The notes under the pieces: model-generated
The model's input: only the letters and a program-made list of their open reading frames with translations
Told to the model about the DNA's origin: nothing
Databases searched by the model: none
Shown: piece after piece, positions 1 through 10,278 of the stretch
Position numbering within the stretch: the first letter of the stretch is position 1
How the letters are laid out: the number at the start of each line of letters is the position of its first letter
Assembly (NCBI GenBank): GCA_947069175.1
Contig: CAMTDV010000007.1
Location: 51,851,681 to 51,915,680 of the forward strand
Length of the DNA stretch: 64,000 nucleotides
Source: Scalesia atractyloides
Taxonomy: Eukaryota; Streptophyta; Magnoliopsida; Asterales; Asteraceae
Direction: 5' to 3'
Translations under genes and position numbers: made by a program

Positions 1-100
1 TGTAACTTTCCTTTAAATTAGTTGACAGAAGGGTATTTACATCTTTTGTAAATTGCATTTATTAAACAATATAATCAAAATTCCTAAAATCTTGCTAGTT

Positions 101-340
101 TCCGTATATACAAGATACACAGTTGTTAGTGTATACACATGTGTACAGTCTCGATAGTATCAGTTTATACAAGATACACAGATGTTAGTTTATACACATG
201 TGTACAGTCTTGCTAACTATCAATTTATACAAGATACACCGCTGTTAGTTTATATACATGTGTACAGTCTCGCTAACTATCAGTTTATACAAGATACACA
301 GTTCTTAGTTTATACAAATGTGTACAGACTTTTGATACAT
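101..340. repeat. 60-bp tandem repeat, four copies
   Basis: Four head-to-tail copies with a 59-60 bp period; the unit starts near CAGTTTATACAAGATACAC at 161, 221 and 281, with a first copy near 102. Each copy carries the palindrome-like TACACATGTGTACAG. Copies differ by a few substitutions. It has no coding frame. A second short duplication (GTTAGRAGTTTCATATACG at 372 and 434) follows, then GA-rich microsatellites near 509-523 and 563-574. Confidence 0.9.
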
Positions 341-627
341 CTGTGTATTTTGTAGTCCCTGACCTAGTTCTGTTAGAAGTTTCATATACGGTTTGAATCC
401 GGAAGGGACAGTTAGTGTTCAGTATTTAGTTCCGTTAGGAGTTTCATATACGTTATTAGAAACTGATTCTACACGAGTTTAAAATAATGGATAAGTAATT
501 AAAAATGTGTGAGAGAGAGAGAGAATATTAATAGATGAGAAAATTAAGGGATTTTAAGTAAGAGAGAGAGAGAGCTAATGCCAATCTTACCATTTTAATC
601 TAAAAAATAATCAATGGTCAAGATTAG

Positions 628-663
628 TTCATTTTCAAGAAGTTGTTCACAAATGATACTAGT

Positions 664-697
<34 letters not shown>

Positions 698-746
698 ATA
701 TATATATAGGACTAGTATCATTTGTGAACAACTTCTTGAAAATGAA
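628..746. mobile_element. MITE-like perfect hairpin with (TA)n centre
   Basis: The left arm (628-668, TTCATTTTCAAGAAGTTG...) is the exact reverse complement of the right arm (705-746), with a (TA)n tract between. Such a long perfect foldback is typical of a MITE or a very recent inverted duplication. No transposase family can be named and no clear target duplication was identified. Confidence 0.7.
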
Positions 747-764
747 TAACTTCAAGAAGTTACA

Positions 765-890
765 AAAACTAAAGAAAACCTTATATAATAATTTTTTTTA
801 AATTAGGGAATGTAAGTTACATGTTATTAAACGTTATGTAACAAAAAAAAGTGCCGAACGGATTTTTTATAAATTTTTTGAAAAATTCAG

Positions 891-964
<74 letters not shown>

Positions 965-1125
965 GTATATATGCTAACAAACTGAATTTTTAAAAATTTT
1001 TAATAAAAAATCCCTTCGGCGCTTTTTGTTTTTTTTTGTTACAAAACATTCAATAACATGTTATTTACATTTCCTTATTTTTTACAAAAAAAAATTGTTA
1101 CATAAGGTTTTCTTGGGTTTTATTA
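765..1125. mobile_element. Foldback element with ~130-bp arms
   Basis: The left arm (about 765-893) and right arm (about 972-1125) are imperfect reverse complements. Paired blocks include AAGAAAACCTTAT, TTACATGTTATT and the GC-richer GCCGAACGGATTTTTTA versus its complement near 1005-1024. The centre is a long (TA)n tract followed by (GTAT)n. It is non-coding and probably a MITE. Confidence 0.75.
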
Positions 1126-1151
1126 ACTCAAGTAAGTTTTCTTTCTATCCC

Positions 1152-1640
1152 TCGGTGGGAGTTGGCTACAAAGTCAAATTTTCCTACAAAGTGTAAAAAG
1201 TCATAAAACACCATAATGTCAACCATAAAACACACTCAAAACCCACTAATAACAAAGTGAAGATTACTAAAACGTCATATTCGTGGGTTTTGTGTTGTGT
1301 TTTGGATGATGAGTCTTTGATTATCGAATGACTAAAATTAGTGTGTTTTATGTTGATTATCATGTTGTGTTTTATATTCGTAGTTCTACCATGTTGTGTT
1401 TGAAGTTTTTATGTACTATAAGGTTTGGATATTGTGTTTTAGCGATCTTCACTCTGTTATTTGTGGGTTTTGAGTGTGTTTTTTGGCTGAAAATGTGGTG
1501 TTTTATGACTTTGTACACTTTGTAGTAAAAGTGGACTTTGTAGCCGAACCCCACCCTATATATATAGATATATTTGGCTGAAATGTGGTGTTTTATGACT
1601 TTGTAGTAAAAATGGACTTTGTAGCCGAACCCCATCCTAT
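1152..1640. mobile_element. Foldback MITE with duplicated right tail
   Basis: Arms of about 125 bp pair: GGCTACAAAGTC and AAGTCATAAAACACC on the left (1163-1212) match their complements on the right (1500-1545). The right tail, from TGGTGTTTTATGAC to GTAGCCGAACCCC, is repeated a second time at about 1574-1633, separated by (TA)n. Small open frames here lie inside the arms and are not genes. Confidence 0.75.
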
Positions 1641-1671
1641 ATATATATAGAGTACGAATCCTAATAGAAGT

Positions 1672-1908
1672 CCACCTTATTTAAGAAACTTGATAAACAT
1701 TTCGGACCACACATTTCCCTAAACATTCATAATATACACATATGTATAGTTTAAAATTGACTATATACATATATGTATATTGTCAAATCTTGAATTATAC
1801 ACATATGTATTTAGTCAATTTTAAACTATACATATGTGTATATTAGGAAAAAACTTAGTGAAAATATGTGGTCTAAAATGCTTCTCAAGTTTCTTAAATA
1901 ACCTATTG
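1672..1908. mobile_element. MITE, near-perfect 236-bp hairpin
   Basis: Outer arms (about 1674-1750 and 1831-1907) pair through TTATTTAAGAAACTTGA, GGACCACA and ATACACATATGTATAG. The inner part (TTTAAAATTGACTA and its complement) pairs as well, so almost the whole element folds on itself. It is non-coding; the superfamily is unknown. Confidence 0.75.
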
Positions 1909-3356
1909 CTTTTCACACGATCATAACCCTATATATATATATGTATGTATATAATCCAATATATATATATATGGAAATGATAAATCGAAAACCCACCTTA
2001 GTTAAAGAAACTCAAACTTCATCACCACCATCCATCTCATGTGATCAATAGTGTATATTAAAAAGGTACAAAAATTACTCTTTCAAACAAAAGTCAATCT
2101 AACAAAAAGTGTAACAACTTTACATTTTTCTCTCTTCTCTTTTTTATCATCTGACACCGAAAAAATGTGACAGCTGAATTGTTACATAAAAATCTAGCCG
2201 TAAAAATGTAACATGCTTTTTATGCACATTACAAAATAAAAACTATGTAAATTATAAGTTCTAAAATTCATACACTTCGTATAATCTAGAAAACTACTGT
2301 CAAGAAACAATAAAAATGTGTAAAAGTGAGTTACAAAAAATATGAACAACTGAAAAATGTAACATATTCTCTCTCATCTCTCAACTGTTACAAAAAACGT
2401 GTCAATGTCAAAAAATAGTGCAGGTGTTAGTAAAATGTTGCAGCGAAAATGTGTAACACGTAGTAGCATAATGTCCATCTATTCAATTTTCAAAGTTTTT
2501 GTAACTCACATGAGATTTCTTCTTATAATTCACTTCTCTCTCTCTCTATAATATATATATTTGATATTTTTCATCAGTATAACTTAGTTATGGTGAATAT
2601 GGATGAGTTTCGTTATGGCTAAATTTTAAAAAGGGATCAATTTCTGTTTTTAAATTTATATAATCGATCAGTTTTGGTTACAGGTGCTTTGAATATTTCA
2701 ATTATTGGGACAAGTGGTTTGGTTCATCAGTAAACCGTCAATTTGCATTCATTCAATTACTTGTTGGAATGCCGATTGATATATGATTTCAAACTCACAT
2801 AAAAACCAACTTGAAATAATACTCAGACTACAATTATAGTAATTTTAGAATTTTAATAACTTCATGCATCTACAACTTAAACATGTTATTATTATATTTT
2901 TAATATCATAAGTATTTATTATATTCAGGTTTTATGTGGGAAAAAGTGTTTGAGTAATTAGGTCGATATCACCAATATCATTTCCATCCCAAATTCACCC
3001 AAAGATTTAAAATTAATCTTATTATAATCAGATTCAAGTTCTTTTCCCATCGCTAATCATTAATCAAGAAGGTTTATTTCAATTGTGGCTCTATTCACTT
3101 ATTTACAGATATAAGCACAACCGAACCATAAAACTCGACTATATAAAGCATTATCGAAGCAATGATTTCTTGATCAACTGATATGGTTATTTCGGTTATG
3201 ATTCAACTATTCAGTTTCTTTACTCACCTATTTGAATGTCATTGTTTATAAACTCATCAGTGGAGCATAGTCGTATGTCATAATGTTTGTTATGGAGTCC
3301 TTTTCATTCTTCGTTGGCAAACTTCGTAACCCTTGATGACTGCTCAATCATTGAAT
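1909..3356. other. AT-rich intergenic stretch, no gene seen
   Basis: No conserved frame, LTR or RNA gene is visible. There are short (TA)n tracts at 1921-1970 and 2549-2562, and a region (2090-2480) with several scattered AAAATGTGTAAC / AAATGTAACA words. It may hold degraded MITE material. Confidence 0.6.
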
Positions 3357-3780
3357 ATGTTTGGCATCGACAAACTAGTGTTTTAGTATTCTTTACAAAT
3401 CTTTAAAGTGAGTGCATGCAACACATCTTTTGTTATTAGCCTTTGTCACTATGCTCTTAGAATTATATAGTATGTGTTGTTTTGATGTAGTATAAATATA
3501 TTGATAATGATAATTATTTCAAAATTCCTCATGTTGAATAATATCTCAATCTGAGAATGTTTGGCATCGACAAACTAGTGTTTTAGTATTCTTTACGAAT
3601 CTTTAACGTGAGTGCATGCAACACATCTTTTGTTATTAGCCTCTGTCACTATGCTCTTAGAATTATTTAGTATGTGTCATTTTGATGTATTATAAATATA
3701 TTGATTATGAAAATTATTTCAAAATTCCTCATCTTGAATAATATCTCCTCATGTTGAAGAATATCTTAATCTGCGAATAT
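3357..3780. repeat. 200-bp tandem duplication
   Basis: Copy 1 starts at 3357 and copy 2 at 3557, both with ATGTTTGGCATCGACAAAC, and they are collinear for 200 bp with few differences. Copy 2 has an extra partial duplication of the CCTCATGTTGAA block at about 3740-3760. It is non-coding. 3781-4195 shows nothing recognisable. Confidence 0.9.
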
Positions 3781-4195
3781 TAAATAGAGTTTCTCCCATC
3801 CTTATGTAAGTATATTCAATTTGGTCACTTATACCGGCCCTCGAGTTTCATATATTAATACTTTGCACACCAAATTACTTATTTTTTTTCTAAATAGTTT
3901 ATCCCCAAACTTCATGTTTATTGATAATAAAGTCCCACTGTTCTGTGATCATGGCGCACATGTACTTGTGTATATTAGAGTGTGAATGAACCGACTAGCA
4001 TTGATCGGTTTGCTAGAATTTTGAATTGTGCCAAATTTAAAACTAGCTTAAGATCAAGTCTATATTGAGGCTCCATTAATTACCCTGCTTGAGTTTGAGT
4101 AAGGTAGTATGGTTCCATGCATAAACAAATTTGTATTTTAGATAATTTTTTTCTATATACACACATATAGTAATTATTGTGTGCAAAAATAACTT

Positions 4196-4460
4196 AATAT
4201 ATATATATATTATATATTATATATATATGTATATAGTATGTGTAATCTATATGTCACATGTGTAGTATGATTTACTACACATGTGTAACGTACATTGCAC
4301 ATATGCAATAATAATATTATATATATATATATATATATAGTATGTGTAATCTATATGGCACATGTGTAACGTATGATTTACTACACATGTGTAACGTACA
4401 TTGCACATATGCAATAATAATATATTACATATGTGTAATATATAAAATATAATATATTAC
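4196..4460. repeat. ~104-bp tandem duplication with TA tracts
   Basis: The block beginning TATGTGTAATCTATATG occurs at 4237 and again at 4341 with the same downstream order (TACACATGTGTAACGTA, TTGCACATATGCAATA). Both copies are preceded by (TA)n. A partial third echo is at about 4425-4470. 4461-4683 holds nothing else recognisable. Confidence 0.85.
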
Positions 4461-4683
4461 ACATATGTCATATAGACTCTAATTATGAGTTTTTAATTGA
4501 ACCCTCCTGTATATATGTAAATAATTAAATTATAACAAAGTAATTAAATAATAAATAAACAACATACGAATCTAGCCGAACGAGGCTCAAACCTAGAATA
4601 CTATTTACAAACCAAATTCAAGTTTTAGAAATAAATGTTAAAATGAGTCAAGCTTGAGCTTAGACGAAATTAGGCTTGACTTT

Positions 4684-4857
4684 TAATAGGTGCCAAAGTT
4701 GAATTCAAGATTCAAAAAACTTAGACCAATTAATTACTATTTTAACTTATTTTTGTAAAGAAGATAATATCTTCAAATTAGTTGCATATTTTTATATATA
4801 TATATATTTATTGTGATTTATCTCATCAATAGTAAATGATCATTTATGATTCTTTCA
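4684..4857 (+). repeat. Copia 5' LTR
   Basis: Matches the 3' LTR at 14958-15120: AATAGGYGCC, TTGAATTCAA, GACCAATTAATTACT, GTTGCATAT, TTGTGATT, then a CTTTCA end. An expanded TA tract is present in this copy. The sharp CA end at 4857 is fixed by the adjacent primer-binding site. Confidence 0.8.
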
Positions 4858-4867
4858 TGGTATCAGC
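4858..4867 (+). other. Primer-binding site (Met-tRNA type), Copia
   Basis: TGGTATCAGC directly abuts the LTR end. TGGTATCAG is the usual complement of the 3' end of initiator Met-tRNA in plant Copia elements. Confidence 0.8.
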
Positions 4868-5904
4868 AGAAAACACATACCTTAATTCCCTATTTTTTTA
4901 GCCGTCCCCTACCTTCCCTATTGTGCTTCCATGGCGGTTCCTCCTCAGATCCTTCAACCACTCCCCTTCACACTCTACTCCATCTGTCACACCTGACTTG
5001 CAGCGGAAATGGTAGTCAGGACATGATTGGGTTATCACCAAAGCTCATGACATTTACTAATAGGTTTCATATTTATTATTTACAATTAAAAAAAAACAAA
5101 TTTCAATGAACATACAAACACCACATGTTCTAAACACAACATTCAAGAACTCTTTATTTTTCTTCTAAGTCAATTCCCTATGTGTTCCTTGCTTCAACCT
5201 GTCCACCTGTATCATGTGTAAAAATAGGGTTTTGGGTCAACAAAAGTTGGCGAGTGAATCTTATGAAAACATTTGAACGAATTTGTTATATTGGTTATAA
5301 AAATGTGCATAACCACATATGAGTATACGTATATGTAAATTTAATCACAAAACACATAATATCAATTAATGCACACACACACACCAAATGATGAACAATG
5401 AGATCAAGACTCAATCAAACGAAGCCGATCTAATGAGGCACCTGATGCTCAACTCGTCTCCAACGAGGAACTGATGGGCCTAATGAATGATTTGCACGCA
5501 ACTTGACAAAATGTAAACACGCAACACAACAAACAACATTTACATCACACGTTTAGATCATATAATGGTAATAGCACAAGAGTTTGAATAAACGAAATAA
5601 ATAAGACGACACATGATACACCCCAAAACATGAATAAAAAAGGGAGTTTGTAAGGATTCACTCACAGTGGATGCGTTTTTCTTGATTGATGAAGAGTGCG
5701 CACGAATTGAGGATTTAACCGACGAAGAAGACTAACCTAGATAATAACGCAATAATTCGATAATATATAAAAATTAATATTTTGATTTAGTACTTTTTGT
5801 TAGATTTTTAGGTTATTTTTGTGGTTTTTATTGAGATTTTACAACCTTCGAAAATGTATTTTTAATTGATTTTTAACTAAAATATAAATACAAAAAGTAA
5901 TATA

Positions 5905-6404
5905 AATAAATAAATTAAAGTAAAATAAAAAGTAAAAGCCTTGTCAGACCTGATAAGATCTGACCGGTTCAACTGTGGTATTGGCTGTGTGTAGTGAGGC
6001 TCGAACTCATGACCTCTCAGTTGCGTGCACGCAGCTCTTCCAACTAAGTTACGTGTCTAACCCGTTAGTTTCTTGATTTTTATTATACTTATTTACTTGT
6101 TAGGTTAATTCAGAAATCAATTAAATTAAAAAGGTTTTAAATCAATCGAGCCGGTGCACAAAACTAGTTTCGAACCCGCGACTTCAATGCTGTTTTGCAC
6201 CCAGCCCAACGTTGGGCTGGATGTCTAACCCAACATAACTTGATTTTTAATTATCTTAATACACACATTACTTAGTACAGAATGGTTAAATTAAAAAGGT
6301 TTTAAAATGGTCCGACCGGCGTGTATGCTTTGATTCGAACCGGCGACCTTAGGTTTGGTTTGCACCGGGCCCAACCAGTTGGGCGGGTGCTTAACCCGGT
6401 TTAA
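5905..6404 (-). repeat. Three ~167-bp units with tRNA-like modules in LTR of A (left)
   Basis: Three diverged tandem units, with boundaries near 6072 and 6239 where CTTGATTTTT recurs, each contain a tRNA-like module on the minus strand. Module 1 is 6063-5983, with A-box-like TAACTTAGTTGG and B-box-like GAGTTCGAGCCTC. Module 2 is 6234-6160, with GCGGGTTCGAAAC and the palindrome CCAGCCCAACGTTGGGCTGG. Module 3 is 6402-6325, with GCCCAACTGGTTGGGC and GCCGGTTCGAATC. Each begins near GGGTTARRCA. A-box to B-box spacing in module 1 is about 31 nt, as in tRNA genes. Acceptor stems do not close convincingly, so these are not called as tRNA genes. They could be old SINE heads. Confidence 0.65.
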
Positions 6405-7012
6405 GATTCAATTATAATAATATATATATATACATACACTCACTTCGTCTTCCTCGTTTAAACATTTACCCAGAACATTTACCCGTTCTAGTTTTCAAAC
6501 TCAATTAACTTGATTGCTTAGACCAACATGATATATGAACATAATATATGAATTGAATTAGAAGTTAAGGGCGGTTACCAGATGGCAGTGAGTCTTCAGG
6601 CGAGTAAATTCCGGCGACAGTCCGATGAAACAGGAGAGATGGTTTTTACGAGGGAAACTTGAGAATTGAGAAGAAAGATTAAACGAGTTTGAGAGTGGAT
6701 TGATATCAGTATTTATAGGCTGCACAAGGTGCTTGATTTTTGGTTTTAAAAACCGAATGGGGATGATTGACTTCGATTTTTAGAAACCAAATTTCGAGAT
6801 TGATTTCGTTTTGGAAACCGAATTAGTTGATTACGCGGTGTAGGACAGCTGTTGATTAACAGGGGCAGGGACAAGATTACCGGGTTCGTTGATTTAATTT
6901 GAAGGAACTCGGCGATTCGTATATAAGATTAATTTGTTTTCAACTCCTAACCAACTAGTACTGCGCCTCATGGTGTTTGTGGTGTGTTGAGTGTTTGAAA
7001 TGGGTGGAGACC

Positions 7013-7025
7013 CGGGTTCAAAACC
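7013..7025 (+). promoter_or_regulatory. Fourth tRNA-like B-box, opposite strand, in U3
   Basis: GGGTTCAAAACCC here (GGGTTCGAAACCC at 12313-12325 in the right LTR) matches the Pol III B-box/T-arm pattern on the plus strand, antisense to element A. A CCTCAGTGGTG-like A-box candidate lies about 50 bp upstream in the right LTR. Function unknown. Confidence 0.4.
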
Positions 7026-7247
7026 CGCGGTCAACACCTTTTGTTGTTTATTGTTATAATTTAATCTTTTTATTTAATAAACTTATCATCTTTGTTTTCA
7101 TCATTTTATTATTGTTATTATTTCATTTTATTATCCTATATATTTTTTTTAATATTACGAATTTTTAAACTTTTAACACATTATACGTATATTTAAATTT
7201 CTAAATGGTGCGGGTTTTAGAAACCGTTTAACTGCGGATGTTACAGT

Positions 7248-7260
7248 ATCCCCTACTTTT
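7248..7260 (-). other. Polypurine tract of element A
   Basis: On the minus strand, AAAAGTAGGGGATAC immediately precedes the LTR start TGTAACATCC. This fixes the transcription direction of element A. Confidence 0.8.
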
Positions 7261-7668
7261 AGAAATTTCATCCCGAAATTCAAGTAGTAGTCGTAACCGG
7301 AAAAAAAGATGCGGGTATTTCTCGCGCATTGAGTCTTCTCGTTCCGTCGGGTCCTCGTTTTGACTCCCCACGTACTCGGACTAATATCTGAATATCTTTT
7401 AACGTAAAAAGGGAGGTGTGATGCTTGGATTTTGGTTGAGGCGGTAACGAGGGTTGAATACCCTGCTACAGGAATCGTTTTTTTATGCCTAAGATGAAAA
7501 GCGTTGATACATAGAGTTGATTGACTGAATATGATCTCATGCATAAGAGTTTTGAGAGAATTGATGCGTTGAAAAGATAAAGTTATATCAAAACAAAAAC
7601 TTCAACTATGTCAATATTAAAACCTACATGGACTTCTCATAACCGCCTGATAATGCTTTTGATCCTTT

Positions 7669-7722
7669 GACAAGAATACTTATATATAGGAAGTACCAGC
7701 AGGTATCCACCATATTCTTGTC
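7669..7722 (-). other. Conserved 3' hairpin, copy in element A
   Basis: A perfect 10-bp stem (GACAAGAATA with TATTCTTGTC) encloses a 34-nt loop that on the minus strand contains GGTGGATAC and GTACTTCCTATATATAAG. Within the loop, GGATAC and GTACTTCC can form a second helix with a 2-nt bulge. The same loop recurs in elements C and F with different but still paired stems. It lies between the gag stop and the polypurine tract. Confidence 0.75.
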
Positions 7723-8089
7723 CATTTTTCATTAGCTTTGTCAGTAAGTTATGATTAGTTCTATGTGACTCTAAAACATAAACAAACACAACAACCAAAG
7801 CTTGAGTCTCAAATCTGAAAGGATACATGACTGAATGACGACAATACCTCTCTCGTTTTCTATGATGAAGGGGTCAGTCTATGAAAAAAGTGAGACACGA
7901 CCCAACTTCGAGATACGTCGTGATGTATGATGATATGAAAATTAAATCAATGAGTGAAATAAAACAGTAATATTGCATTAAAATTCTTGGATACATAAAT
8001 TCCCAAATTATAACAGGGATACACAAAGATTGAAAAAACATTAAGAACTAGACGGTTGGAGTTGAGTCTTGACTCTTGGTGATGTAAGG

Positions 8090-9438
8090 CTAGTTGGGTT
8101 GTTCGTTTGGGCCGTTATTATTTTCAACAGGATTGGCGTTGATGTTGTAAGCTCTTCCTCTTGCTGGTGGTAGTGCTGGGTTTTCTTGATTTGCTTGGTT
8201 AACTGGTTTTGCTTGAGCTTGGGCGTTTATGATGTTAACCAATCGAGGGCACGTGTTTCTAAAATGGGTAGGGTCCCCACAATTAAAGCAAGCTCGAACA
8301 TGTGGAACCATGGGGTATTGGGGTTGTTGATATGATTGGATCATGTTTTGGGTAGGGGTGAAGCTTGGTTTTGAGGGGTACGGCAAGTTTTGCTCAAATG
8401 ACCATAACGCCCACAATTAGCACACAGTCGACAAGGTATGGTAGATTGATGGTGATAAAAACAGGTGTTGCATTGAGGGTGAGGTCCAATGTAAGGTTTC
8501 TTATTTGGGTAAGTAGAGTTGGGTGCTACTTGAGTAATTGGGATAGCTTGGAGGGGTACGGCTTGTGGAGCTGGTTGATTGCCTTGGGTGACAGCGAAAT
8601 TTTGCCCATCTCGTTTTCTCTTAGAAGTGGGTTGAGAAGAGGATTCGGTCTGGGTTGAGTTTGAGGTTTCGGTTGATGCTTTATCCTTCTTCTTCTCCTC
8701 CTTGAAGTCTTCATTCCGTATGTGGTTTTCGGTGAACTCTGTAGCTAACTCCATTGCTGCTTCCAAAGTTGCAGGTGTGGTACTTATTACAGGGTCTTGA
8801 ATTTTTGAAGGAAGACCTCGAATGTAGTGCTCGATCAAACGGTAGAGGGGAGTGAACAAGTTGGGGACCATCTGATTCAACTCAAGGAATCTCTTGTTGT
8901 ACGTGGTGTGGTCGCCCTCCTTTTGTTTCAAAGAGTAGAACTCATCTTCTAATTTCTTGATTTCGCTTCTTGGACAGAAACGTCTTGTCATGATCTCCCT
9001 CAACTCTTCCCAAGTCAAAGTCATAGCATCCTCAGCACCTCGCTTGCCCTTCTCTGTATTCCACCATGTAAGTGCTACTCCGAACAAACGACCGGTAGCA
9101 TATCGCACCTTGCGATCATCGGGGCAGTCGCAATTGAGAAAAGTGTTTTCCATCTCCTCAAACCAATGGAGGAGAGCGGTGACACCTTCAGTCCCTTCGT
9201 ATTTTGGAGGATCGTAGGATTTGAAATGCTTGAAGGTGCATATAATGGTGTTGAGAGGAGGGTTGGCGACATTTTGTCCTTCTAGATTGGTTGGGGTGAT
9301 AGGATTGGCGACAAGGGCTTGTTGGACTTGAACTACAATGTTGGGTATTACGGCGGCCATTTGTTGAGCGATTTGGGCAGCCATGCGCTCGCGGGATTTT
9401 CCTGATCTCATACCTCTACGAGAGTGACTAGAAGACAT
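8090..9438 (-). pseudogene. gag: Gypsy Gag (capsid plus zinc knuckles), frameshifted
   Basis: Gag packages element RNA into cytoplasmic virus-like particles. The ATG at 9438 opens a 365-codon frame ending at 8341. It has a basic, Ala/Gln-rich N-terminus, then a capsid (retrotransposon gag) domain from about residue 75 (LLHWFEEMENTF, ALTWWNTEK, WEELREIMTRRFCP) to about 235. A zinc knuckle follows (CANCGRYGHLSKTC, CX2CX4HX4C pattern). A second frame (8416-8090) overlaps it and carries the continuation with another knuckle, CFNCGDPTHFRNTC, ending ARGRAYNINANP. In related polyproteins this motif lies just before protease, so the protein stops at the Gag-protease border. One single-base frameshift between about 8341 and 8400 separates the two halves. 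Whether it is decay or programmed is unknown; decay is likelier. No pol follows. Confidence 0.85.
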
Positions 9439-10263
9439 CTACAGGGAATACGTATCGAGAGTATGGGTTTGACGTTTTAGGTGTCATGTGTCGTATTTAG
9501 AAATGAACATTCACAAAACAAATGAAGAAAATTAATTTGCTACATCCATAGGATGTCTTGGGCTTTGCTCATGTTTGGGCCTCCATATGTCCCCATACTT
9601 GGCCTTGGTGGTCATGTGGGCCCCCATGACTACTGGGCTCTGGTAGGGTTCACATTGGTGTTGGCCTGTTAACACTTGCGCCACCCGAATGAAAATCGTA
9701 AAACATGACTGCAAAGTATAAGGTCGGAGGGTGTCCTGGTATGGACACAATGCCAACTCAAAGTGGGGTTAGTTCGAACGACATTTGGTGCGGCATGCTT
9801 TAGCCTAATAGGTCCTTCGTACTCTCATCGTTAGTCCCCAGGTAGGCAAACTAGTCCGTTATATTGGATTTATACGAATGCCAACCTAGACAGGACGCTT
9901 CGACTACCGGTACTTGTACCCTTCCAGTTACTACATGTCCGTCGTAGAACTCACTTTGATGAGATTGAAAAGCGAAAAACACCACAAAATCTTGAATAAA
10001 GAAATATGAGAATGCTTTAAATATGTGAGAATTGATACGTGCGTGATAAAAGTATATGTAAGCATGTTATGTTTGACAATATTTATAACTCATTAAGTAT
10101 CACAGAAAATGATAGTGAAAGTGCTTGCATGCATTTTATGGAAAATATGAAACAAATAAACATCATAAGTTTGCATGTAACCGCATAAGCAATTAAAAAT
10201 CTAATCGACTATAGTATAGGCTCTAAGGGACTAATAACCTATCCTATATCCCTATAGTCAAAA
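9439..10263 (-). other. Element A leader between primer site and gag
   Basis: About 830 nt of non-coding leader. Near the primer site it reads GACTATAGGGATATAGG, and at 9918-9936 (minus strand) it holds ATGTAGTAACTGGAAGGGT, a block also found in the leader of element C at 24847-24865. A 74-codon frame at 9532-9756 has no recognisable domain and is not called. Confidence 0.6.
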
Positions 10264-10275
10264 GCTCTGATACCA
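10264..10275 (-). other. Primer-binding site of element A (Met-tRNA)
   Basis: The minus strand reads TGGTATCAGAGC two to three bases inside the 5' LTR end (10279), the standard plant gypsy/copia site complementary to Met-tRNA. Confidence 0.9.
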
Positions 10276-10278
10276 ATC

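Larger units (their letters stand above)
4985..7245 (-). repeat. Element A 3' LTR (left copy)
   Basis: Begins TGTCACACC and ends GGATGTTACA on the plus strand. Read on the minus strand: U3 from 7245, a TATA box (CCTATAAATACTG, about 6708-6722), a putative splice donor (GGTAAC near 6578), three tRNA-like modules, and a putative acceptor (ACAGGTGG near 5207). It differs from the right copy by scattered substitutions and small indels. Small frames inside it are not genes. Confidence 0.9.

Noticed and set aside
1372..1635. 87-codon minus-strand frame with repeated GFGYKVHFYYKV
   Set aside because: Repeats come from the duplicated MITE arm; not a protein gene.
5983..6063. Genuine tRNA gene on the minus strand
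   Set aside because: A- and B-boxes are present, but the anticodon stem and acceptor stem do not pair properly, and the same structure recurs in LTR repeats; kept only as tRNA-like.
7669..7722. Hammerhead ribozyme as explanation for the conserved hairpin
   Set aside because: The conserved core words CTGATGA and GAAAC are absent; the loop does not fit a known self-cleaving motif.
8341..8416. Programmed -1 frameshift joining the two gag frames
   Set aside because: No clear slippery heptamer was seen at the overlap and the frame after the shift is still Gag, so simple decay is likelier.
8365..8658. Plus-strand frames opposite the element A gag (also 8957-9217)
   Set aside because: Antisense shadows of the Gag frame with no domain of their own.
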